Shown in pieces: positions 1-5,250 of a stretch of 20,664 nt of DNA. The position numbers were made by a program, and so were the translations under genes. The notes beneath the pieces are model-generated. The model was not told the origin of the DNA. It ran no database searches and was given only the letters and a program-made list of their open reading frames with translations. Within the stretch, counting starts at the first letter, position 1. Each line of letters begins with the position of its first letter. The DNA is from Thermoleophilia bacterium (GTDB lineage: Bacteria > Actinomycetota > Thermoleophilia > Gaiellales > Gaiellaceae): the NCBI GenBank assembly GCA_025935275.1, contig JAICVP010000007.1:1-20664 (forward strand), given 5' to 3'.

Positions 1-361
1 AGAGGACGCTGACGCCCGTGTAGGAGCGGTCCTCGTAAGGCTCGCCCAAGTAGCGCAGCGAAAGCGCGTCGATGTCCGCGAGCCCGAAATCCTCACGAAT
101 CTCCACGACACGCCCGAGCAGCGAGAGCTGGTTGTACCAGTTGTCGCCGAGCACGGTGAGTGCGACTCGCGGCTCGCCCCGTAGGTGCCTCAGGCGGTGG
201 CTGTCTTGGTCCATCGAGAGCAGGACTCGGCCGTCGTCACGGAGCCCGTACCAGCACGCGGTCGTCACGGGAGAGCCGTCCTCGCGCACGGTGCCGACGA
301 CTGCCTGCCGGGGTCCGGCCAGGAAGGCGAGGAGCCCGGGCGGGAGCGGCGCGGCTGGCAC
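1..361 (-). CDS. PPOX-class flavin/F420-dependent split-barrel protein (3' end cut by window edge)
   Basis: Translating the minus strand from a GTG at 361 gives 120 codons open to the window edge. The protein begins with Pro/Leu-rich residues leading into FLAGPRQAVVGTVREDGSPV, the first strand pair of the pyridoxamine-phosphate-oxidase-like split barrel. WYGLRDDGRVLLSMD, a Lys/Arg-rich helix and RVALTVLGDNWYNQ follow, which is the usual cofactor-binding order for this superfamily. Family members bind FMN or F420 and carry out small-molecule redox chemistry. The sequence does not decide which cofactor or substrate is used. The start lies 2 nt after the stop of the cupin gene, so the two are probably co-translated. 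I see no convincing Shine-Dalgarno sequence. The C-terminal part lies outside the window. Confidence 0.8.
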   Translation of the reverse strand, partial: MPAAPLPPGLLAFLAGPRQAVVGTVREDGSPVTTACWYGLRDDGRVLLSMDQDSHRLRHLRGEPRVALTVLGDNWYNQLSLLGRVVEIREDFGLADIDALSLRYLGEPYEDRSYTGVSVL

Positions 362-363
362 GT

Positions 364-711
364 CTACGCCTTCGCGAGGACGACGAACTTCTTGAACGGC
401 TCGGAGATGCGCCAGACCGAGCGCGTGCCGGCATCGAAGTAGCCGATGTCTCCCGTGCGCATCGAGACGGTCTCGCCGGTGTCCGGGAGGTCGATCTCGA
501 CGGAGCCTTCGAGCACGAGGAAGACCTCGTCGACCTCGAAGACGTAGTCCTCGGTGGAGGGGTCGCTGCGCCAGAGGCCTGCCTCGAGCGCGTTCTCGGC
601 CGCGGTGCTCACCTGGCGGAACTCGCCCACCTGCACACCGTCGATAATGTCGGGCTCGTACTCCAGGGCGTCGCGGTGGTCAAGGGCATACGGCTTGGGG
701 ACGGTCGCCAT
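364..711 (-). CDS. small single-domain cupin (Cupin_3/ureidoglycine-aminohydrolase-like)
   Basis: 115 aa. The sequence shows one double-stranded beta-helix: LWRSDPSTEDYVFEVDEVFL is the first cupin motif region, LEGSVEIDLPDTGETVSMRTGD the inter-motif strands with the conserved Gly, and GDIGYFDAGTRSVWRI the second. This pattern (F-E-V-DEVFLVLEG, then GD-...-F..GT...W) is typical of the Cupin_3/DUF861 group. The usual His metal ligands of cupin motif 1 are mostly replaced by acidic residues, so metal binding is uncertain. The ATG at 711 is preceded on the minus strand by GGAGCCC, a good ribosome binding site that is also one arm of a hairpin (713-732). It is probably co-transcribed with the downstream PPOX gene. 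Substrate and role are unknown. Confidence 0.75.
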   Translation of the reverse strand: MATVPKPYALDHRDALEYEPDIIDGVQVGEFRQVSTAAENALEAGLWRSDPSTEDYVFEVDEVFLVLEGSVEIDLPDTGETVSMRTGDIGYFDAGTRSVWRISEPFKKFVVLAKA

Positions 712-712
712 C

Positions 713-732
713 GGGCTCCTTTCGTGGAGCCC
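713..732 (-). promoter_or_regulatory. hairpin burying the cupin gene's ribosome binding site
   Basis: GGGCTCC (713-719) and GGAGCCC (726-732) form a perfect 7-bp inverted repeat with a 6-nt loop. On the minus-strand transcript the 3' arm is the Shine-Dalgarno sequence of the cupin gene, two nucleotides from its ATG. Base pairing would hide the site. Sequestration is inferred from the sequence. Confidence 0.5.
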
Positions 733-780
733 TCCGGTCTACCACAGCGGCCGCTCGAGGGGCAATGGCCTTCTGCCGGC

Positions 781-809
781 CGAGGCGGCGGCTTGGGACC
801 GCCGCCTCG
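781..809 (-). terminator. strong hairpin directly after the small Cys-rich gene
   Basis: CGAGGCGGCGG (781-791) and CCGCCGCCTCG (799-809) form an 11-bp GC-rich stem with a 7-nt loop. In minus-strand transcription it begins 2 nt after the stop codon at 812-814. No U-tract follows, so it may be a weak terminator of the high-GC actinobacterial kind or an mRNA 3'-end stabiliser. It separates the ferritin-HMGR-thioesterase unit from the cupin gene. Confidence 0.5.
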
Positions 810-811
810 TT

Positions 812-1051
812 CTAATCGACCGGACTCAGCGCAAGGGATCGCGGCCGGGCCGGCGAGGGGCGAACAGGCGTCGGCGCGGAGGATCGGAGCTCCGTGTCGC
901 CGTGCCAGTGGGCCACGCTCGCAGTCCAGGTCTGGCGCGAGTGGTACTCGCACACCTGGTAGTACTGCCCGTCGGCCGCGCGCACATCCCGGGTCGCCGT
1001 GCGGTCGCACCGTCGGTTCTCGAGGCGGTAGTAGCCCTCACATCGCTCCAT
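812..1051 (-). CDS. small Cys/His-containing hypothetical protein
   Basis: 79 aa from an ATG at 1051. The N-terminal half contains Cys4, Cys15, Cys34 and His37, with the last two as C-x2-H. This spacing could hold one metal ion. The C-terminal third is a Pro/Ser/Arg-rich tail that looks disordered. I do not recognise a family. The frame extends further upstream into the thioesterase gene, but that part reads as shadow sequence, so I place the start at the Met just before the Cys-rich part. The gene follows the thioesterase gene by 34 nt and ends 2 nt before a strong hairpin, which fits the last gene of an operon. No clear ribosome binding site is seen. A fortuitous frame cannot be excluded. 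Confidence 0.45.
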   Translation of the reverse strand: MERCEGYYRLENRRCDRTATRDVRAADGQYYQVCEYHSRQTWTASVAHWHGDTELRSSAPTPVRPSPARPRSLALSPVD

Positions 1052-1085
1052 ACGTCTCGCATCATCTTCGGATCCGCGCGACGCG

Positions 1086-1565
1086 CTATTCCCCGTCGGA
1101 GTGAAGTCGCCCCCGCCAGGCCTCGCCCGCAGCCTGCCCCTCCGGGCTCGCCAGGAAGTGCTCGAGCGGCACGTGCAGGAAGGCCCCGCGGGCCTCGGCG
1201 AGGACTTCCCCGTCGAGGCGCAGATCTCCGTCGATGTGGATGCGCCGGCCACGGCTTTCCGTCACCCAGGAGGAGACCGCGAGCTTGCTGTTGATCAGTA
1301 CGGGCCGGCGATAGCGGACGAAGATGCGCGCGGTTACACACGGGAAGCGGTGCCACGTGGCGAGGAGCCCGCACGCCTCGTCCAGAGCAGCGCCGACGAG
1401 TCCGCCGTGGACGATCCCGGGCGCGGCCTGGTGGCGCTCGCCGAACGAAAACGCCGCCTCGTAGCGGTCGACGCCCTCCTCGGTCGGGAGGGGGAGGTGG
1501 ATGCCGTCCGGGTTGTCGCCGCAACCCCAACACGAAGGGTCGTGGTGCGGCGGAATGCGGTTCAG
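1086..1565 (-). CDS. PaaI-like hot-dog fold acyl-CoA thioesterase
   Basis: About 159 aa. The N-terminus has the CWGCG...NPDGIHL signature that opens one group of PaaI/YbgC-like hot-dog proteins. The catalytic-loop motif IVHGGLVGAALDEACG follows, where the HGG and the later Asp/Glu are typical, and then RIFVRYRRPVLINSKL. Such enzymes hydrolyse acyl-CoA thioesters and usually act as cytoplasmic dimers or tetramers. The start is unusual: no ATG, GTG or TTG occurs in frame between position 1727, deep inside the upstream gene, and the conserved core. The best start is the CTG at 1565, which overlaps the stop of the HMGR-like gene as CTGA. Family membership is clear; the substrate is unknown. Its position after an HMG-CoA reductase homologue suggests a CoA-ester substrate. 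Confidence 0.8.
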   Translation of the reverse strand: MNRIPPHHDPSCWGCGDNPDGIHLPLPTEEGVDRYEAAFSFGERHQAAPGIVHGGLVGAALDEACGLLATWHRFPCVTARIFVRYRRPVLINSKLAVSSWVTESRGRRIHIDGDLRLDGEVLAEARGAFLHVPLEHFLASPEGQAAGEAWRGRLHSDGE

Positions 1566-2782
1566 CGCAGGCCGCCCCGCTCGAAGTGGGCCTTGTAGAA
1601 ATTCTCCGAGCCCGCCGTGGCCATCGCCGCCGAGGCCGAGATCTCCAGGGCGAGCGTCGCCGCCGCCACGATCTGCGCGAAGCGATAGACCTTGCCCGCG
1701 CCTGCACAGCCGAGGAGGTCGAGCCACGCGCTCGCGGAGGGGAGCGTCGTGCCGCCCCCGATGGTCGCCACCTCGAGCCCCGGGAGGCGGATCGTCGCAT
1801 GCAGCCCGCCTTCGACCCTGTAGGCCGTGCCGTGCGCCATCGAGCTGGTGCCGACCATGCCGACGTCCTGCCCCGTTGCGATGAAGAGTGCGGCGATCGC
1901 CGTCGCAGGCGTGAAGGCCACCGACTGCATTCCCGAGGCGACGGCGCCATGCGTGCCCACGAAGGCAAGGTCAACGAGGTCATCCAGCGTCGTCTTGAGG
2001 ACGCGCCGCACTGCCTCCTCGGTGAGGGTGCACTCGGCGATGACCGTCTTCCCGTGCCCGCCACCCTCGAAGTAGCGGTGGGACGGCTTCTTGTCGCCGC
2101 CCATGTTTCCCTCGAGGACGGCGCGCTTCGGCTTCACAGGCGTGTTCTCGAGCACGAACCCCTGGTTCAGCGCGTATGAGTTGCGCGTGATCATGTTCAT
2201 CCCGACCGCATCGCCGGTCGTGTAGGCGTAGAGGACGTGGCAGGTCGGCCCGACCACGTGCGTCTCGAGCTCACGCAGCTTCGCGTGCTTCGACAGGCCT
2301 GCGATGGGCTCGCCCTCGAGCCAGTCGCGCATCGGGATGAGCTGGTGCTCGATCCAGCGGGAGAAGGCAACAGCTTCGGCCGTGGACTCGAACAGGAACG
2401 CAGATGCCCGCGTCACCCGGTCGTGGAGGACGTGGGTGCGAAAGCCCCCGGACTCGGCCGCAGCCTTGGCGCCGCGGAAGAGGGAGATCGAAAGTCCGCC
2501 CTCGGTGTTGGCGAGCGGCACGAAGACGGAGTCGCGGCTCCGCCCGCGCTCGACGAGGCGTCCTTCGGGCTCCTCCAGCTCGTAGTCGCCGAGCTCGACC
2601 TCCACGGGGCCGACGACGGCGACGGGCACGACCGCGATCCCCGTGATCGCCTCCGTCGCCTTGGCGAGCGGCGTCAGGTCGTGGTCGGTGACCACGCCGT
2701 CGAGGCCGAGCAGCTCCTGGCGGGCGCGGATCGACTCGGGGTCGTTCTTGCGCGGCCAGCGGCTGCGGGACGAGGTGCTCAG
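1562..2782 (-). CDS. divergent class I HMG-CoA reductase homologue
   Basis: Class I HMG-CoA reductases convert HMG-CoA to mevalonate with NAD(P)H. Numbered from a CTG at 2782 (406 aa), the family landmarks are in order: EGGL with catalytic Glu94, TTGDAVGMNM for the nucleotide at about 189-197, GGDKKP with catalytic Lys231, GQD with Asp306, ATIGGGT near 340, and C-terminal KAHFERG with His399. All four catalytic residues are present. The stretch before GQD lacks the Asn/His-rich pattern of the human enzyme, so substrate preference may differ. A GTG at 2695 gives a shorter 377-aa form. I prefer the CTG: it overlaps the upstream stop as CTGA, and all 29 codons between the two starts end in G or C in a residue pattern that reads as protein. 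The gene sits between a ferritin-like gene and a thioesterase gene. Confidence 0.8.
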   Translation of the reverse strand: MSTSSRSRWPRKNDPESIRARQELLGLDGVVTDHDLTPLAKATEAITGIAVVPVAVVGPVEVELGDYELEEPEGRLVERGRSRDSVFVPLANTEGGLSISLFRGAKAAAESGGFRTHVLHDRVTRASAFLFESTAEAVAFSRWIEHQLIPMRDWLEGEPIAGLSKHAKLRELETHVVGPTCHVLYAYTTGDAVGMNMITRNSYALNQGFVLENTPVKPKRAVLEGNMGGDKKPSHRYFEGGGHGKTVIAECTLTEEAVRRVLKTTLDDLVDLAFVGTHGAVASGMQSVAFTPATAIAALFIATGQDVGMVGTSSMAHGTAYRVEGGLHATIRLPGLEVATIGGGTTLPSASAWLDLLGCAGAGKVYRFAQIVAAATLALEISASAAMATAGSENFYKAHFERGGLR

Positions 2783-3594
2783 GACGGGATCTGGACGTCG
2801 GAGACGTCGAGGCCGAGCGATGTCGCGAGGCGCACGCCGGTCTCGAGGTCCTCACGAAGCCTGCGAACGTCGGTGTCCCGCATCAGCGCGCCGACGAGCT
2901 CGCGCGCCTTCGGTCTCCAGAGGGCGTGCTGGGCGAAGATCGGCAGCATCCTGTTCGAGGACTCGACGATCTTCTTCTTCGTCTTCTCGGGCGCCTGCTC
3001 GATCAGGACGCGCGCGTAGGCCATCCCGGACCCGTGGTGGATCCCGTCGTCGATCGTGAGCCGGTTGCAGAGATCCTCGAGTACCGTGCCGCGCGAGGAG
3101 CGGGCGATCAGGCGGAAGCGCGGGATGATCAGCCGCTCGTAGAAGACCTGCATGTTCACGACCTTCTCCTCAAGCGTGTCCGCCTCGATCTGCATCTGCG
3201 CGAGCTGGTTCAGATACGGGTCGGGCTCCCCCCGGCCGCCGGCCGCGTCCACGAGCCGAAGCCACGCCTCGGTGTGGCGCGACTCGTCCTGCACCATCGT
3301 CGTGTAGTAGAGCTTCGCCTCGGGATCGGGCGCCATGCGGAAGAGCTGCGTCGCCATCTCGACGGCGAGCTCGTCCGCCTGCAGCTGCTGCGTGACGACC
3401 GAGCGCCACATGTCCCGCCGCCGCGCGAGCTTCTGCGGGTTGCCCTTGTACTCGGGCACGGGCGGCCTGTCGTTCCACGGCAGGTCGCGCACCTGCCATT
3501 CGGCGCGCTTGGCCAGCTCGTAGTAGCGGAGGACCCCTTCGTAGGCCGAGCGGTCCTCGGCCTGCTCGATTTGGGGTAGCTGTTCTGACTCCAT
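2779..3594 (-). CDS. ferritin-like di-iron carboxylate protein
   Basis: 271 aa from the ATG at 3594. It is predicted all-helical, with the four-helix ferritin-like set of metal ligands: Glu75 or Glu79 in ADELAVE, Glu104-x2-His107 in QDESRH, Glu153 in FYERL, and Asp183-x2-His186 in IDDGIHH. This is the carboxylate/His arrangement of oxygen-activating di-iron proteins (R2-like, AurF-like and related oxidases) rather than of iron-storage ferritins. The Trp-rich N-terminus (EWQVRDLPWNDRP) also fits the oxidase side. A longer start exists but would run into the divergent folD gene. On the minus strand a -10-like TAGCCT lies 10 nt before the ATG. It leads an operon with the HMGR-like and thioesterase genes, so it may oxidise an acyl substrate; this is inference. 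Confidence 0.75.
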   Translation of the reverse strand: MESEQLPQIEQAEDRSAYEGVLRYYELAKRAEWQVRDLPWNDRPPVPEYKGNPQKLARRRDMWRSVVTQQLQADELAVEMATQLFRMAPDPEAKLYYTTMVQDESRHTEAWLRLVDAAGGRGEPDPYLNQLAQMQIEADTLEEKVVNMQVFYERLIIPRFRLIARSSRGTVLEDLCNRLTIDDGIHHGSGMAYARVLIEQAPEKTKKKIVESSNRMLPIFAQHALWRPKARELVGALMRDTDVRRLREDLETGVRLATSLGLDVSDVQIPS

Positions 3595-3633
3595 TTGCTT
3601 CGGCAGGCTAACGTTTCGCGCCGTGACTGTCCT
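3585..3633. promoter_or_regulatory. overlapping divergent promoters of folD (+) and the ferritin-like gene (-)
   Basis: On the plus strand CTGACT (3585-3590), an 18-nt spacer and TAACGT (3609-3614) precede the folD GTG at 3623 by 8 nt. On the minus strand AGGACA (complement of 3628-3633), a 17-nt spacer and TAGCCT (complement of 3605-3610) precede the ferritin-like ATG by 10 nt. The two -10 hexamers share the TA at 3609-3610. Both transcripts would be leaderless or nearly so. Predicted only. Confidence 0.5.
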
Positions 3634-4477
3634 CATGGATGGAAAGGCGCTCGCCGAACGCGTCCGCGCCGAGGTGGCGAAGGACATCGAGGAGCTCGGC
3701 CGCCCGGCCGGCCTCGCGACTGTTCTCGTCGGGGACGACCCGGCCTCCGAGATCTACATCAAGCGCAAGCAGGAGGCGTGCCGGGAGGTGGGGATCGAGC
3801 CGTTCGACCACCACCTGTCCGCGGAGACGACCGAGGAGGAGCTGCTTGCGCTCGTCGGAGAGCTGAACGCCGACGACCGCGTGACCGGGATCCTCTGCCA
3901 GCTGCCGCTTCCAGACCAGATCGACGAGGACCGCATCATCCGCTCGATCGCGCCGATCAAGGACGTGGACGGCTTCCACCCGTTCAGCGCCGGGCATCTT
4001 CTCCAGGGGAGCCCCACGTTCGTGGCGGCCACCCCGGCCGGAATCATGGAGATTCTGCGGGAGTACGAGGTCGAGCTCCTCGGCGCTCGGGCGGTGGTCG
4101 TCGGGCGCTCGAACATCGTCGGCAAGCCGATGGCCCTCCTCCTGCTCGCCGAGCACGCGACAGTGACGATCTGTCACAGCCGCACGCGTGACCTCGCAGC
4201 AGTCGTGCGGGAGGCGGACGTCGTCGTCGCTGCCGTGGGCCGCGCGGGGATGATCACCGGCGACATGGTGCGCGAAGGTGCGACCGTGGTCGACGTCGGG
4301 ATCAACCGTGTCGAGGGCAAGGTCGTGGGCGACGTTGCCGAGGACGTCCGCGGCCGGGCGGGCCTCCTCACACCGGTTCCAGGCGGGGTCGGTCCGATGA
4401 CGATTGCGTCGCTTCTGCGCAACACCGTGAAAGCCGCCCGCTACCAGGCGGGTGTCCTTGCCTTCCCCCTGGACTGA
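3623..4477 (+). CDS. folD: bifunctional methylenetetrahydrofolate dehydrogenase / methenyltetrahydrofolate cyclohydrolase
   Basis: 284 aa, the normal FolD length. It interconverts 5,10-methylene-, methenyl- and 10-formyl-tetrahydrofolate with NADP+ in the cytoplasm, supplying one-carbon units for purines and formyl-Met. Visible signatures are VGDDPASEIYIKRKQ with Tyr45 and catalytic Lys49, ILCQLPLPDQID, DVDGFHP, the nucleotide-binding VVVGRSNIVGKPMA, ATVTICHSRT, and the C-terminal TPVPGGVGPMTIASLL. The GTG at 3623 gives the expected N-terminus (V-L-M-D-G-K); an ATG at 3635 is a second choice. No ribosome binding site is seen, but a -10-like TAACGT lies 8 nt upstream, which suggests a leaderless message. 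serA downstream makes the serine that feeds this pathway. Confidence 0.97.
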   Translation: MTVLMDGKALAERVRAEVAKDIEELGRPAGLATVLVGDDPASEIYIKRKQEACREVGIEPFDHHLSAETTEEELLALVGELNADDRVTGILCQLPLPDQIDEDRIIRSIAPIKDVDGFHPFSAGHLLQGSPTFVAATPAGIMEILREYEVELLGARAVVVGRSNIVGKPMALLLLAEHATVTICHSRTRDLAAVVREADVVVAAVGRAGMITGDMVREGATVVDVGINRVEGKVVGDVAEDVRGRAGLLTPVPGGVGPMTIASLLRNTVKAARYQAGVLAFPLD

Positions 4478-4486
4478 CGCTACTCT
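4458..4486 (+). promoter_or_regulatory. predicted promoter of the cold-shock gene
   Basis: TTGCCT (4458-4463), a 17-nt spacer and TACTCT (4481-4486) form a sigma-70-type promoter at the end of folD. Transcription would begin near 4493 and leave a 5' untranslated region of about 80 nt, the long leader expected of cold-shock genes. Confidence 0.5.
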
Positions 4487-4527
4487 GGGGGCGCCGCAGC
4501 ACGTTGCGGTGTTTAGTAGCTACACGG

Positions 4528-4565
4528 CGGCTCCTAGCCGGGCCGTCGTTTGTTTGTGAAGGAGG
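4528..4565 (+). promoter_or_regulatory. cold-shock mRNA leader: hairpin with anti-Shine-Dalgarno segment, and RBS
   Basis: CGGCT (4528-4532), CCT, AGCCG (4536-4540) is a 5-bp hairpin with a 3-nt loop. CTCCT (4531-4535), spanning its stem and loop, is complementary to AGGAG (4560-4564) in the strong ribosome binding site AAGGAGG upstream of the TTG start. The leader could therefore switch between two pairings. This is a prediction from complementarity. Confidence 0.35.
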
Positions 4566-4572
4566 CAGTACG

Positions 4573-4773
4573 TTGGCAGAAGGCACCGTCAAGTGGTTCT
4601 CGAACGAGAAGGGCTACGGCTTCATCGAGCGCGCTGAGGGCGAGGACGTTTTCGTCCACTTCTCGGCCATCACGATGGACGGCTACAAGTCCCTCCAGGA
4701 GGGGCAGCGCGTCGAGTTCGAGGTCGTTCAGGGCCAGAAGGGCCTGCAGGCGGCGAACGTTTCGGTCATCTAG
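4573..4773 (+). CDS. CspA-family cold-shock protein
   Basis: 66 aa, one complete cold-shock OB-fold domain. It has the start EGTVKWFSNEKGYGFI with RNP1 (KGYGFIER) and RNP2 (DVFVHF), then EGQRVEFEVVQGQKGLQAANV. Proteins of this family bind single-stranded RNA and DNA and act as RNA chaperones. The TTG at 4573 is chosen because GAAGGAGG lies 7-8 nt upstream and the protein then begins exactly where CspA proteins do. The upstream frame would add residues that do not resemble the family. The gene has its own predicted promoter within the folD end and an intrinsic terminator just downstream, so it is probably monocistronic. Confidence 0.95.
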   Translation: MAEGTVKWFSNEKGYGFIERAEGEDVFVHFSAITMDGYKSLQEGQRVEFEVVQGQKGLQAANVSVI

Positions 4774-4800
4774 CCCGAAGTTAGTTCGAGCAAGCCGCTG

Positions 4801-4833
4801 ACGGGCCCCCTCCAACGGGGCCCGTCTCTTTTT
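4801..4833 (+). terminator. intrinsic terminator after the cold-shock gene
   Basis: ACGGGCCCC (4801-4809) pairs with GGGGCCCGT (4817-4825), a perfect 9-bp stem with a 7-nt loop, followed by CTC and a run of five T (4829-4833). This is a canonical rho-independent terminator. Confidence 0.9.
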
Positions 4834-4862
4834 AAGGTTCGGTTGGACGCTCCGGAGGTCGT

Positions 4863-5150
4863 ATGGCGATAACGAGAGAAGACGTACTGCACGTGGCGCG
4901 CCTCGCGAGGCTCGAGATTCCCGAGGGCGAGGTCGACCGCATGCGGGACGAGCTGGGCGCCATCCTCGAAGCCGTGGGGAAGGTCGCGGAGCTCGACCTC
5001 TCCGACGTCGAGCCCACCTCGCACCCGCTGGCGGTTGTCAACGAGTGGCGGGAGGACCAGCCGCGCCCGTCCCTCTCGCCCGAGGATGCGCTGGCGAATG
5101 CGCCGGATCCGGTGGAAGGCGCGTTCCGCGTCCCGGCGGTCGGGTCGTGA
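4863..5150 (+). CDS. gatC: aspartyl/glutamyl-tRNA amidotransferase subunit C
   Basis: 95 aa, full length for GatC, the small subunit that wraps GatA and helps assemble the GatCAB amidotransferase. The N-terminus ITREDVLHVARLARLEI is the family signature. It is followed by the amphipathic helix, LDLSDVEPTSHPL and the C-terminal REDQPRPSLSPEDALANAP, which contacts the GatA active-site region. The ATG at 4863 is preceded by GGAGG at good spacing. A -10-like TAAGGT (4833-4838) lies just after the cold-shock terminator, so transcription of the gat genes may start here. Confidence 0.95.
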   Translation: MAITREDVLHVARLARLEIPEGEVDRMRDELGAILEAVGKVAELDLSDVEPTSHPLAVVNEWREDQPRPSLSPEDALANAPDPVEGAFRVPAVGS

Positions 5151-5189
5151 TTTCGTTCGGCTTCCTTTTCTTTCCACGCGCCACGGGTG

Positions 5190-5215
5190 CGCTTTTCCGC
5201 GTTAGCGTGAAAGCG
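5190..5215 (+). other. interrupted hairpin in the gatC-gatA gap
   Basis: The 100-nt gap holds a pyrimidine-rich stretch (5154-5174) and then CGCTTT (5190-5195)/AAAGCG (5210-5215), a 2x2 internal loop, and CGC/GCG closed by GTTA. It is not followed by a T-tract, so it is not a clear terminator. It may shape translation or processing between the two genes. Confidence 0.35.
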
Positions 5216-5250
5216 GGTGGTGGCGTGGGGTGGCCCCTAGGAATAGCCCC

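Noticed and set aside
826..2064. Minus-strand frame of 412 codons overlapping HMGR and thioesterase in another frame
   Set aside because: Same-strand off-frame reading with Arg/Ser/Pro-rich low-complexity product; the two real genes explain the region.
2695..2697. GTG at 2695 as the start of the HMGR-like protein
   Set aside because: Not excluded, but it would leave an 83-nt gap with no ribosome binding site, and the 29 upstream codons have complete GC bias at third positions.
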